From Bathynomus jamesi (taxonomy: Eukaryota > Arthropoda > Malacostraca > Isopoda > Cirolanidae), in NCBI GenBank assembly GCA_023014485.1, contig JAJOZX010005519.1, positions 167,001-231,000 of the forward strand: a DNA stretch of 64,000 nt, given 5' to 3'. The notes under the pieces were generated by a model that was not told where the DNA came from, searched no databases, and saw only the letters and a program-made list of their open reading frames with translations. Made by a program: the position numbers and the translations under genes. Below, piece after piece: positions 45,645-56,194 of this stretch; within the stretch, counting starts at the first letter, position 1, and each line of letters begins with the position of its first letter.

Positions 45645-47420
45645 GAACCTTACCTTATGTTTCGTGCGTTGGTCTCTCTTCACACGGAGGTCAAGCTGGT
45701 GACCCCGCCTCTAGGTCTGGCCTGGTGGAGGAGCGAGTTGCTATCTTGTGTTCTCCATCGTACATAGCCAGGCACACCCGGCTCATCTGGTACCGTCCTG
45801 AGCCAGGCATCCAGTCTTCTCTTGAAGACTTCAACTTTGACCCCCGTTACGTTTCTGAGGTCCTTTGGAAGCTGGTTGAAAAGTCTTGGCCCCCTGACAA
45901 CCAAGCTATTTTCCTTCAGAGTTGAGGAGGTCTCTTGTCGGGCCCTTAATTTGGGAATACTACACATTCTGCCTTTCCTATTTTCCAGTGTTGTTTGAAT
46001 GGTAATTGGGTTTAGTTTTAGGTTTGGTACCAGTTTTTCGATCATTTTCCATATGTAGATTATGGTGTATGGTGTACCTCTCTCTTCTTCTTTCTAGGGA
46101 GTACAGATTTAGTTTATGTAGTCTTTCCCAGTAGTTGAATTCTTTGCAGCCATCAACCTTGGCTGTGAAATGCCTTTGCGTTTCTTCTAGTTTATTAGTT
46201 TCTTCCTTTTATATGGGGACGTCAAAACTGAGCAGTATTCAAGTTTTGGTATAATCAGTGTTTTTAGCAGGGGAATCATTACTGTCCTGTCCCTTCTCTT
46301 GAACGTTCTTAGTACCTGTCCGGCGACTCTTTTTGCTTTATTTATCGCTACCTGATTTTGTGTTTCAAATTTCGCATCATCTGTCATTATTATCCCGAGA
46401 TCGATCGCTTTCGTGCTTCTCTGAATTTCCTGTCTATCTGGAGCATAATATGCAGTCTGTTTAAGTTCTTCTGTTCTACCGTATCTCAAGAGCTGAAATT
46501 TCTCGGTGTTAAATGACATGTTGTCTTCTGACCATTTGTATATTTTGTTTGTGTCCCTCTGCAAGGCCTCCACGTCATGTACACCGCTAATTTTTCTGCT
46601 GATCTTTGTATCGTCTGCAAAGGATGTTACTATACTATTGCTGTTTACTCCGCTGTCTATGTCTGTTAGCATGACAATGAACAGGAGTGGGGCCAGTACT
46701 GTCCCTTGTGGTACTGAGCTGCGTACTTCCGATTCTGATGATGATATACCTTGAATTCTAACGACCTGCAGACGTTTTCTGAGGAAGTTGTAGATCCATT
46801 TTCCCACTTTACCTGTTATTCCCATATATTTCATTTTGTGCTATTATACCATTGTCACATTGTCGAAAGCTTTAGCAAAATCTGTGTATATAACATCGTA
46901 GTTGTCATTGCCTTCCAATGCATCTAGGATATTGTTGTAGTGTTCTACTAGTTGTGATAGGCATGATCTACCTGTTCGGAATCCATGCTGATTTTCGTTG
47001 AATCTTTTCCGTGTCTCCAGGAAATCATAAATTTTCTCTCTAACTATTCTTTCAAATACTCTGGTGAGGTGGGACGTCAATGACACTAGTCTACAGTTCT
47101 TTGCTTGAGATCTGTCCCCCCTTTATATATAGGGACAATGTTTGCTCTTTTCAAGATGCTCGGTATTTCCCCAGTGTCTTGGGATCTTCTCCATATCCAG
47201 TATAAGGTGTAACTATTTCATTTTTACAGTTTTTAATCAATAATGCGTTCCAATTGTCCGGACCTACAGCTGAATGTGGTTTCATTTGTCCTATAGCTCT
47301 TGCTACATCTTCTGGGGTAAAATCAAAGTCTGTTATATATTCTCCTTCAATTCCTCTTCAAAGCATGCATTTATGTCAGGTATCGCTTTGTCACTTTTGG
47401 GTACTGAAAACTGATTCATA
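45645..47420 (-). pseudogene. CR1/Jockey-like LINE, 5'-truncated
   Basis: Minus frames in order: about 47360-47100 (PHSAVGPDNW region, weak), 47086-46844 (MSLTSHLTRVFERIVREKI, QHGFRTGRSCLSQLVEHYN, DVIYTDFAKAFD), 46834-46187 (GKVGKWIYNFLRKRLQVV, SVPQGTVLAPLLFIVML, SFADDTKI), 46045-45680 (FKRRLDAWLRTVPDEPGVPG). The catalytic acids (D of TDFAKAFD, FADD) are present. Frame changes near 46840 and 46190 and missing endonuclease make it dead. The fragment at 1912-2120 belongs to the same family, and the LINE at 38362-39660 is a cousin. Confidence 0.82.
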
Positions 47421-47429
47421 TTGAGCTCT

Positions 47430-47565
<136 letters not shown>

Positions 47566-47613
47566 ATGAATAAAACCACGAAGGAAAGGAAACACAGAAT
47601 GGTGCTCAAGCGC

Positions 47614-47635
47614 TTTCGTCTAATGACATCCTCAG
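47614..47635 (-). ncRNA. hammerhead-like core, left palindrome arm
   Basis: CTGAGGA, GTC-ATTA-GAC, GAAA on the minus strand, as at 33832-33853. Confidence 0.55.
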
Positions 47636-48157
47636 GAACACTGAAGTACATAACGAATTACAGCCTATATATAGGTTACAGAAAAAAAAAATATATATAT
47701 ATATACAATAAACGGAGAAACAAACTTAAAGGATTGTGGGAGGGGCACACAGATTTATAAGGAAAAACTATCGATTTTTAGCACAAGATTAAATGAATTG
47801 TTTCCAACCAATGTTATAGATAAAAAAATATACAAATTTATACTGGAAATCTGCCCGGGTTTTAGCACTCTGCTCTTTTTGTACATAAAAATTGAAAATT
47901 ATCGATTTTATATACAAAAAGAGCAGAGTGCTAAAACCCGGGCAGATTTCCAGTATAAATTTGTATATTTTTTTATCTATAACATTGGTTGGAAACAATT
48001 CATTTAATCTTGTACTAAAAATCGATAGTTTTTCCTTATAAATCTGTGTGCCCCTCCCGCAATCCTTTAAGTTTGTTTCTCCGTTTATTGTATATATATA
48101 TATTTTTTTTTTCTGTAACCTATATATAGGCTGTAATCTTTATGTACTTCATTGTTC

Positions 48158-48179
48158 CTGAGGATGTCATTAGACGAAA
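48158..48179 (+). ncRNA. hammerhead-like core, right palindrome arm
   Basis: Same motif on the plus strand; flanks (TTATGTACTTC upstream, GCGCTTGAGCACC downstream) match 40100-40121. Confidence 0.55.
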
Positions 48180-48259
48180 GCGCTTGAGCACCATTCTGTT
48201 TTCTTTCCTTCGTGGTTTTATTCATAATTATTTTTCACGTGTTACTCTCGTGAAATAAT

Positions 48260-48299
<40 letters not shown>

Positions 48300-48301
<2 letters not shown>

Positions 48302-49170
48302 GAATGAACTCACAATAGTTCCTTGAGGTTTTTTATGATACACACAGACCGTGCATGGAACAAGGAACTCTTCTAGGATAATTAAATCCACTATAGTCCG
48401 AATAAGTAATGGTAAATGACAAATACCATAGTTTTTCTTTTTCATGATGTTAGCCCGACGTGGGCAACGGGTCACTCGCAAAGAGGTCCCAAAAATATAG
48501 CTTCCCTCACCAGCTATCCACAAAGCAGATAGGATCCTGCTTTGGGACAGGATCTAGGTTTAAAGCAAACTAGCCCAGCTACATTTAGAACCTCAATATA
48601 ATCAAAAGACTCGCTGCCTTCTCGTCAGATTGAATCCATCAAAGAAAAAGGGGTAACTATTATATTTTTAGCCAAAAACCAAAACTTAAACCTCAACTGG
48701 CAGAATTGAGCGTCCACTTTTCAAGAAAAAGAAAAACTATGGTATTTGTCATTTACCATTACTTATTCGGACTATAGTGGATTTAATTATCCTAGAAGTT
48801 TCTTGTTCCATGCACGGTCTGTGTGTATCATAAAAAACCTCAGGGAACCATTCTGAGTTCATTCCCATCTTGAAACGGACATGTTATGTGCCTTGAAAAG
48901 TGGACGCTCAATTCTGCCAGTTGAGGTTTAAGTTTTGTTTTTTGGCTAAAAATATAATAGTTACCCCTTTTTCTTTGATGGATTCAATCTGACGTGAAGG
49001 CAGCGAGTCTTTTGCTTATATTGAGGTTCTAAATGTAATTGGGTTAGGCTGCTTTAAACCCTAGATCCTGTCCCAAAGCTGGATCCTATCTGCTTTGCAG
49101 ATAGCTGGTGAGGGAAGCTATATTTTTGGGACCTCTTTAAGAGTGACCCGTTGCCCACGTCGGGCTAATA
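48300..49170. repeat. foldback family, second copy
   Basis: Blocks ACAGACCGTGCATGGAACAAGG and the CCCGACGTGGGCAACGGG stretch recur inverted within the region in permuted order (X-Y-inverted X-Z-inverted Y). Related to 41565-44482. Non-coding. Confidence 0.7.
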
Positions 49171-49299
49171 CCAAATACTAAATACCAAGCAAATTTGAAT
49201 TTAAATACCAAATACATTACTGTAAACTGGAATGTAATTAAATACTAAATACATTACTTAAAAAAAATAAAAAATTATATATATATATATATATTATAT

Positions 49300-49953
49300 A
49301 TAGTAAACCCCGCGCGTTAGTTGCTTTTCATAATTTGTTTTTAAAGAATTTTTTGACAAGTATTTAAGTTCTTAAAATGGTTAATATTATTTATACTACC
49401 ATTTTTATAATAATAAATAATAATAATAATAATAATAATAATAACCATAGAAACCAGTAAAATATTTAATACAATATAAAAATAAGAAACGTTTTTTACT
49501 TAGTGATAATTCACTTTCTTCTTTTACTAAATGCAAAGAGCGGACACGATGCTTTCATATTTGTAAATGCTTAGAACAGACACATACTTCAAATATGTCA
49601 TAGTTACTATGAAACGGATAATAAAACAAACGCACAAATAAGCTCGTCCTTAACGTCAGGTCTGTGTGTTTAAAATGTTGTATAAATAATTAGTTAATAT
49701 TAGTTTTATTTAAGCTTTATCCCTTTATCCTGGCTCTGAACTGATATTCTTTTTTAACTCATTAGTGCCCAGCGTGACTTTACTGATTTTGTTCGGGCTA
49801 ACGCCAGACGATTTTATTCAGTCTCGGAAAAGACCTGGGTGTTAATAGGTTAAAGATAAGATTATCTGTAACTTTGGCCAAAATTCATTCAAAGTTTTTC
49901 CAAAGGAATATTCCTATCAACACTAAAAATTGGTTTGTATAACACTAAATTTG

Positions 49954-49958
<5 letters not shown>
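49300..49958. other. no recognised feature
   Basis: AT-rich sequence with an AAT trinucleotide tract near 49415-49442; no gene supported. Confidence 0.35.
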
Positions 49959-50002
<44 letters not shown>

Positions 50003-50003
50003 T
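49959..50003. repeat. poly-A plus TA tract
   Basis: A run of A followed by TA units; possibly a retroposon tail of the SINE copy to its right. Confidence 0.8.
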
Positions 50004-50006
50004 TTG

Positions 50007-50375
50007 TTAATTTGTTCGTTCTCCCTCCTCATCTTGCGCGGAACGTTCTTCTATACAAGCGTCATTCTTTACGTTAATTATACTGTGTTGTTTGCATTTG
50101 AAATGTATATATGTGCGGCATGCGGGAGGTGCTTCCTCAGGGCATTGGTTTCTGCGCGTATGTAGGAGAATTACGACTTCTGATTGATTGAGGCCCATGG
50201 TGTAGTGGTTATCATATCTGACCGGCAATCGGAAGATCCCGGGTTCGATTCCCGGGTGGTTACCTAATTTTTTCATTTGTTCGTTCTCCCTCCTCATCTT
50301 GCGCGGAACGTTCTTCTATACAAGCGTCGTTCTTGACGTTAATTATACTGTGTGTTGTTTGCAGTTGAAATATAT
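50007..50375 (+). mobile_element. tRNA-derived SINE, one full and one partial unit
   Basis: A tRNA-like head at 50192-50264 is followed by a body (TTTGTTCGTTCTCCCTCCTC, GCGCGGAACGTTCTTCTATA) ending in a TA tract. The same body, without a head, lies at 50007-50105, so two units are joined head-less to full. Identity of the bodies is high. Confidence 0.72.
50192..50264 (+). ncRNA. tRNA-like head of the SINE
   Basis: Box A TGGTGTAGTGG and box B GGTTCGATTCC are perfect polymerase III promoter matches. A 5-bp anticodon stem (TCTGA/TCGGA) holds loop CCGGCAA, giving GGC where the anticodon falls, but the invariant T before it is C. The T-arm is perfect, whereas the acceptor stem pairs poorly (GGCCCAT against GTGGTTA). 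It is thus not a working tRNA gene. Confidence 0.7.
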
Positions 50376-50402
50376 ATATATATACACATATATATATATA
50401 TA

Positions 50403-51587
50403 CAGGGTGTCCCATAAATCCGGCATCATAGGAAAAATAATAAAAAAAGACAAAACAAAAGCTTTTATTTACAGAACGTGCTCAATATGTCCATCATTGT
50501 TTTCAATACACAAATTCAGACGTGATACCCAGTCAGCAAGCACACGGTGAATGATATCAGAAGTAATGGTGTTACATGCCCCAATAATGCACTGCCGCAA
50601 ATGTTCAACACTCCTAATTTTCTCTGCGCATACCAGCACTTTCAAGTGGCCCCAGAAATAAAAATCTAGTGGCGTGAGATCCGGGCTTCTAGCTGGCCAT
50701 TCCACAGGCCCTCGACGTCCTATCCAATGACCAGGGAATTGTTGGTACAGGTACTCCCTTACTTGGGTGCTGTAATGTGCAGGAGCGCCGTCTTGCTGGA
50801 ACCATGTTGGGAAATTTCCTTTGTTCAAGACACTGGGAAATGGTTCTTCCTTGAGCATACGTAGGTAGGTGCCTCCAGTGAAATGTTCATCGAAAAAGAG
50901 GGGGCCTATGATGCTATCCTTCCAAATGCCACCACCATACCATCACCCGAGATGCACCTTGTTCCTTTGAAGAGGTATACCAGTAGCGGGTGTTCTGTCG
51001 ATTTACCTCACCGTTTCCATAAAAACAGCCTCGTCACTGAACAGAATGGTGGACGGGAAATTGGCATCCCGAGCATATTGTTCCGTAGCCCATTCACAAA
51101 ATTCCATCTGCCGGTCGGGATCATCTTCGCTTAATTTCTGTAGGATCTGAAGTTTATATGGATGCCATTTGTGAGTCTGAAGAATGCGATGGATGCTACT
51201 TTTCGACACTCCTGTCTCGGCGGACAATCGCCGAAGAGACTTATTGGGACTTCTGTTAAAATGAGCCAGGATAGCAGTCGTTGTATCATCGTCAGTGGAC
51301 CTCCTTGAATGTCCACTGCGTGGTTTATCTTCTATGGATCCTGTTTCCTTAAACTTTGCAACAAGTCTGCTAACACAACTCTGTGTTATTGGCTCGCGGT
51401 CTGAATGCAGTCTGTTAAATTCAGCAGCGGCCTCTCTTTGACTCCGATTTCCTATGAGTAGAATTATCTGGATTCGTTCTTCCTTGCTCACAGACATTAT
51501 GGCCTGTAGAAAGAGAAAAATCTGAATTATGGTTTGTAGAAATAGAAAAATATGAATTTCTCCTATGATGCCGGACTTATGGGACAC

Positions 51588-51591
<4 letters not shown>
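50403..51591 (-). mobile_element. mariner-superfamily element (DD41D, rosa-like)
   Basis: Ends CAGGGTGTCCCATAAATCCG and inverse of CAGGGTGTCCCATAAGTCCG, inserted in a TA/TG repeat. Minus-strand transposase in two frames covers nearly the whole length. Confidence 0.85.
50469..51500 (-). pseudogene. DD41D mariner transposase, frameshifted
   Basis: N-terminal frame: MSVSKEERIQIILLIGNRSQ, a helix-turn-helix (REAAAEFNRLHSD), KPRSGHSRRSTDD and a second helix-turn-helix (SLRRLSAETGVSKSSIHRIL), then ILFSDEAVF with the first catalytic D. After frame changes between about 51003 and 50860 the C-terminal frame has WFQQDGAPAHYS (second D) and WPARSPDLTPLDFYFWG (third D). Counting from the second D gives 41 residues between it and the D of PLD, the DD41D signature of the rosa group. 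Translation restarts at 51499 (ATG). Confidence 0.85.

Positions 51592-51636
<45 letters not shown>
51592..51636. repeat. GT microsatellite
   Basis: Continuous GT units adjoining the mariner end. Confidence 0.95.
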
Positions 51637-51638
<2 letters not shown>

Positions 51639-51872
51639 TGTTTTTTTCTAAGATACGTCCCTGATAATATTTCGCTTCAATATACCTCCTTCAACGATTA
51701 TATTTTTTCTATTTGGTCCAAGGAAGGAAGGGGCACATCTAAAATAGTGGGCATGGAGCCCCAGTTAACCTTAATACACCCCTGATAACACCACTTTTTA
51801 AGGGGTACGTGGGTATTAATAAGTGCGGATGTTACTGAAAGGATATAGGGAACCTATAATGACGAAACATTT

Positions 51873-52540
51873 CTATGGAAAACTGATGAGTGGGTAGTTG
51901 GGAGGTAACGAAAATGGTTCACTGAGTAGGTAGGTAGTTAATCTAACAATTATTAAATTCCTTTTATGTCAATAACTGGGTGGATGAAACCAATTGGTTG
52001 CTCACCAGAGTTATTCTCCACACTAGTATTTATATACTGTGTGAGAAGAGCGTGCTCGGTAATAGAGATACATTACCGCTCAACCAACCGAGGAAAAAAC
52101 CAAGACAACGCTGGTGGAAAAAGCCCCGCGAAGAGGAGAACAAAGGAGAACGAAAACGAAGGACGGGGCGAGAGGACGCAACAGGGAAGGGACGAGAACA
52201 GACAACGAAAAAGATCCCCACCAGCAAATGCGCTCTCGACAATAACACAAGGAGAAAAGAGACTCTCTAATAACTAACAGTAAGTGACTAATTGTGTTTT
52301 TAACCAAGCAAATTAATCACATTAAATTAAGCTGGGTCAGACAAGTTAGGCCTACATTGTGGCCTAAGACCCAGCATCAACTCATAGCTTAACAAAGGTG
52401 AAGGTAGATTGCCCTAACCTAATTTGGTGAGGAATCCTACTGTGGACCTCAATTTATCTGCCCGCTCTGGACCATTTCCGGAATCTCTAGGCTGACCCCT
52501 CTAGGCTAGACAATTCATACAGAGCATTTTTCGCATTTCT
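51873..52540 (+). repeat. interspersed repeat 'R', copy 2
   Basis: Second copy of 40857-41560, same orientation, sharing TGGATGAAACCAATTGGTTG, a Lys/Arg-rich frame and a donor-like ACAGTAAGTGAC at the same relative position, then CTGGACCATTTCCGGAATCT. Confidence 0.6.
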
Positions 52541-52985
52541 TTATATTACAAAGACGTGTTTTGATGATGCCGTAAAATGTGAATTATTATGATATTCATT
52601 TGAAAATAAGAATAAACATATATAAAAATAAGAATAAATATAATAAAAATAAGAATATTCCGATTTCATACCACGCGATAAGCGAAAATTACATTAACTT
52701 TTATTAATTCATTTCATCACTGGAGTCAATGACGAACATACACACTGTTTATGAGCGTGAGTAGTATAGCCGCAAAAGGGGAGAGTGCAAGAATGTTGCA
52801 AGTTATTACGTAATGTTGCAATGTTGCAAAGGGGGGTGGGGGTGTCGAAAAAAATTCCCCAAAGGGGGTATGCTGCAGGTGCAACAAGGAAAACTTGGAG
52901 GCGGCGTTCTCCCCCAAGAGAAAGGAGAGAAAGGAGGAGAGGTGTTCACCTGGCAGGAGCCAAGTGCATATTAAGACTTCAGCCG
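52541..52985. other. no recognised gene
   Basis: Short GC-richer stretch with a GGGGGTGGGGG run near 52832-52843; open frames here overlap on both strands and are not supported. Confidence 0.3.
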
Positions 52986-53470
52986 AGTAGGCGTTGTTTT
53001 ATAGGCTCCTAATCAGCCAGTTGGCTTAGAAGGCGTAAATGGCTTGAGTTGCCAGATAGCGCCATGTATTCAGTTTGTGCTATATATTTAATTAATTAAT
53101 TCTAATCGAAGACTGAGTTGCCAGATACCATTGTATACATTATTATAGACGCCTAATCAGCCAGTTGGCTTAGAAGACGTAAATGGCTAGAGTTGCCAGA
53201 TACCACTTTTTAGCATTGCCAGATACCATTGTATACATTATTATAGACTCCTAATCAGCCAGTTGGCTAAGAAGACGTAAATGGCTTGAGTTGCCAGGTA
53301 GCGTCATGTATTCAGTTGCCAGATACCACTTTTTAGCATTATTATGGTGAGTTGTCTCACTAAACAATTAAAAGATTTCATGCCATGTATTCAGTTGCCA
53401 GATACCACTTTTTAGCATTGCCAGATACCATTGTATACATTATTATATTTCTTAAAAGTTGGTTTAGAAT
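52986..53470. repeat. decayed tandem repeat (about 90-130 bp units)
   Basis: TAATCAGCCAGTTGGCT, AGACGTAAATGGCT and GTTGCCAGATACCA recur several times with variable spacing. It lies at the left edge of the Polinton and may be part of its terminal region. Confidence 0.75.
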
Positions 53471-53756
53471 ACCGGTAGTAGGTTTAGAAGGCGTAACATG
53501 ATATAATTAAGTAAAACAACATTGCATCATGCTGTTTATTATAAATATATAGAAAATAAATATACATTTCAATAATGATTGAGGAATATGCATATAATCA
53601 TAACAGTACAGGAAATATATACACACAATTATGGAGATATATATAAAATAAATATACATTTCAAATAGAAATAAATATACATTTCAATAATAATAGAAAT
53701 ATGCATATAATCATAACAGTACAGGAGAAATATCACGCAAAATATATAAATACATT

Positions 53757-54101
53757 TCACTTTTTTTTCAAAATACTAAACTCGCACTTAATCGAGTTTA
53801 CAATTACATCATTATTGCTCTGCATTACGCAGTATATGCGGCTTAATAATATTTCACCGCTTAAAGTATAGGGAAACCTGTATTCGATATGAAGGGCTTT
53901 CATATCGTTCAGTACTATTTTTGTTCCCACTTTACAACCGGTTGGTAAGTCATCTTTAAATACGTCTAGAATACAATCAAAAGCACGCACAAAGAGTTCA
54001 TCGTTAGCTACATTATTAAAAACAAGTTTATAAACACGCTTTTCCAATCGAGGGTTTATTTCTACCGACTCGAGCTTTTCAATCGTGAACTCACTCAACA
54101 T
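53757..54101 (-). CDS. Polinton-region protein, unknown, 114 residues
   Basis: Opens MLSEFTIEKLESVEINP and ends in a lysine run. Its start overlaps the end of the next upstream gene by 11 bases, a compact arrangement typical of these elements, which supports it being real. No family recognised. Confidence 0.5.
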   Translation of the reverse strand: MLSEFTIEKLESVEINPRLEKRVYKLVFNNVANDELFVRAFDCILDVFKDDLPTGCKVGTKIVLNDMKALHIEYRFPYTLSGEILLSRIYCVMQSNNDVIVNSIKCEFSILKKK

Positions 54102-54837
54102 AGCGGCAATTGAAATAATCTTCTAAATCGTTACGACAACTGCGCGTTATATAAAGAAATAGTTCTTCAGGGTGAACGGTGTAGGTGAGCTCAGCCTTGT
54201 ACCGATCAATTGCTTTGTACCAAAGTTCATGGTATTTCAAAGAGTCTAAACTTTTTAAATAAACGTCCAGCTCTAGACCATTCTCACCAGCCCAACACTC
54301 GATAAACCCATCGAGCAGAGCGGTGTATGCGTATTCAAGTACTGTATCAAAATAAAGCATATCCGTAACACGCGCGTCTAATATAGGTTTCAGCTTACGG
54401 AATCCGACGATTTCAAACATTCTGTCGAGGATGAAACGGTTTCGCGTAGGAACAAGAGCGTTATTATCAGAAGCATTCTTCCACATCAGCCGTATATCAA
54501 TGTACGGCCGATCGTTATTTATACACAACGTACATACAACGGCGTATGAGGGTGCGTCACTAATCTGCTCTCTTCTTGTACCTACGTTAGCAGGTATTTT
54601 ATAACGATCTTCACTCCACTTCTCAACTATCACGAAGATTCTATTCATCTCCTCGACGCTTAAATAAACCCGTTTGTTTGTTTGTCTACATTCCGTTTCC
54701 AGTACATAGCTAACGGTACCGGAATTACGCCTGAACACGCGCAACGATTTCGTCACGGACACATCGTACGAGGCGTTGAGAATGCTGCTCAAAGGAAGTT
54801 CCATCGTATTCGAGGAGCGCACGTCCACTCGGTTCAA
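54091..54837 (-). CDS. Polinton-region protein, unknown, 248 residues
   Basis: Starts MNRVDVRSSNTMELPLSSIL. Codon-like structure and length make it the second best frame of the left half after the polymerase. No signal, membrane segment or known motif was seen. By position it could be a structural or accessory protein, which is only inference. Confidence 0.55.
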   Translation of the reverse strand: MNRVDVRSSNTMELPLSSILNASYDVSVTKSLRVFRRNSGTVSYVLETECRQTNKRVYLSVEEMNRIFVIVEKWSEDRYKIPANVGTRREQISDAPSYAVVCTLCINNDRPYIDIRLMWKNASDNNALVPTRNRFILDRMFEIVGFRKLKPILDARVTDMLYFDTVLEYAYTALLDGFIECWAGENGLELDVYLKSLDSLKYHELWYKAIDRYKAELTYTVHPEELFLYITRSCRNDLEDYFNCRYVE

Positions 54838-55067
54838 GCTCTGAGATAACTATGAGCCTTGTGAGGCACGCAGGTAGGCAGGAACGGTTCGACGGGCGGC
54901 TGACTCGATGATACGTGAATGGGGTTGTTCGAACTCGTATGACCCGCGAGTCGCACCGAATTGTTGTACATATTTGTTTTTCCGGTACAAGAATTAATTT
55001 CATCACTACCAGCCTACGCACCAGACAGTTTACCTCAGGATAAGAACTAGGCACATTTTATGTTTTA

Positions 55068-55595
55068 CTAAACATCTTCACACTCCGGCGCACTATTTGA
55101 GAGGAACATATGCTCATATTTTTCCTTTCTCCCCATCAAACGATACTCGTCTCTAAAGTCTGTTAAAAACTCACGCAGGGCACTAGCCACAACCTCACTA
55201 CGAACCTCATCATGATATACGTTAATATAGTGATAAAAATACTTAAGATTGTCCATGATCACTAGATTCACATTTTCAGTCGTAGGGTATGAGTATTCGA
55301 CATGGTGTAGCATGACGTAATACCGCTTGTCACACCACCCATCCGCAAGACTCATTATCCATACCTGCTGCTTCTCTTCTGCACGCGTTGTTTCTTTTAC
55401 TTCATGGTATATGTGAGATTTTATAAAGTTTAGCTCTACAGCATACTTCAGCACATCGTCTGTGCAACGAAAGCCTTCAACGGTCTCACCAGAACATCCG
55501 TAGAGTACTTGTACATCTTGCAACTTCGCACAATCCAATGTGTCTTTAAAAGAGGCATAGGACGGGGGAATAGGAAGTTTTTCGGTATCCACCAC
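55068..55595 (-). CDS. Polinton-region protein, unknown, 175 residues
   Basis: Starts MVDTEKLPIPPSYASFKDTL, ends NSAPECEDV. Rich in tyrosine and histidine in its middle (YYVMLHHVEYSYP). It lies 240 bases before the next minus-strand gene; the gap shows another open frame on the same strand (54725-55054) that I take as incidental. Function not recognised. Confidence 0.5.
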   Translation of the reverse strand: MVDTEKLPIPPSYASFKDTLDCAKLQDVQVLYGCSGETVEGFRCTDDVLKYAVELNFIKSHIYHEVKETTRAEEKQQVWIMSLADGWCDKRYYVMLHHVEYSYPTTENVNLVIMDNLKYFYHYINVYHDEVRSEVVASALREFLTDFRDEYRLMGRKEKYEHMFLSNSAPECEDV

Positions 55596-55795
55596 ATCCT
55601 GACACTGCTGAATACCATTTCATAAACGTTGTACAAGCAATATTAAAGGTAGCCATTTGAATACACGTCTGATCTTTTCTTCTGAATACACGTCTGATCT
55701 CTCGGGCTTACTGCAGTCGACTGACCACGCAGGGACTCCCAGATAGTTGCATGACTCACGGTCTTACAGTGGGCGGAGCTTAGAACTTTCACCTG

Positions 55796-55796
55796 T

Positions 55797-55832
<36 letters not shown>
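55796..55832. repeat. CA microsatellite
   Basis: Uninterrupted CA repeat within the left half of the Polinton. Confidence 0.95.
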
Positions 55833-55833
<1 letters not shown>

Positions 55834-55859
55834 GGAGAAAGTGAAACGCTAATTGAAAC

Positions 55860-56060
55860 ATGATTTATTTAATAAACGAGATATTCAAGTTATATATATT
55901 TACAAATACGATTTAATAAACGAGATATTCAAGTTATATATATATATATATTTACAAATACGTGTAATAAATCAATAGATACTTTACAAATACGATTTAA
56001 TAAACGAGATATTCAAGTTATATATATATTTACAAATACGTGTAATAGATCAATAGATAC
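55860..56060. repeat. tandem repeat, about 60-bp units
   Basis: AATAAACGAGATATTCAAGT followed by TA units and TTTACAAATACG occurs three times between the polymerase and its neighbour. Confidence 0.85.
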
Positions 56061-56194
56061 GATTATATACAAGACAAATACGTGTGAGTTAACAATAGAA
56101 GCATCATACGTTATGGTATCCAAAGGGTACGGTATCATAGGTACCAGGTAACTGGTAACGTTTCCTATAGGTGTTACGGCACACCTTCGTACCC

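Larger units (their letters stand above)
47570..48235. repeat. near-perfect palindrome of Penelope terminal sequence
   Basis: About 325 bp of the Penelope end (compare 33785-34140) is followed by its own inverse, the centre lying near 47893 in ATTGAAAATTATCGAT. Both arms keep the hammerhead-like core and the CTGCCCGGGTTTTAGCACTC block. The arms are close to identical, hence young or gene-converted. Confidence 0.9.

Noticed and set aside
47789..48007. Two nearly identical 69-residue frames on opposite strands
   Set aside because: Produced by the Penelope palindrome; the same sequence read from each arm, not a conserved gene.
50192..50264. Functional tRNA-Ala gene (anticodon GGC)
   Set aside because: The base before the anticodon is C instead of T and the acceptor stem mispairs; it is followed by a SINE body.
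54725..55054. 109-residue minus frame in the Polinton left arm
   Set aside because: Overlaps the better-supported 248-residue gene in another frame, Arg/Ser-rich composition typical of a shadow frame.
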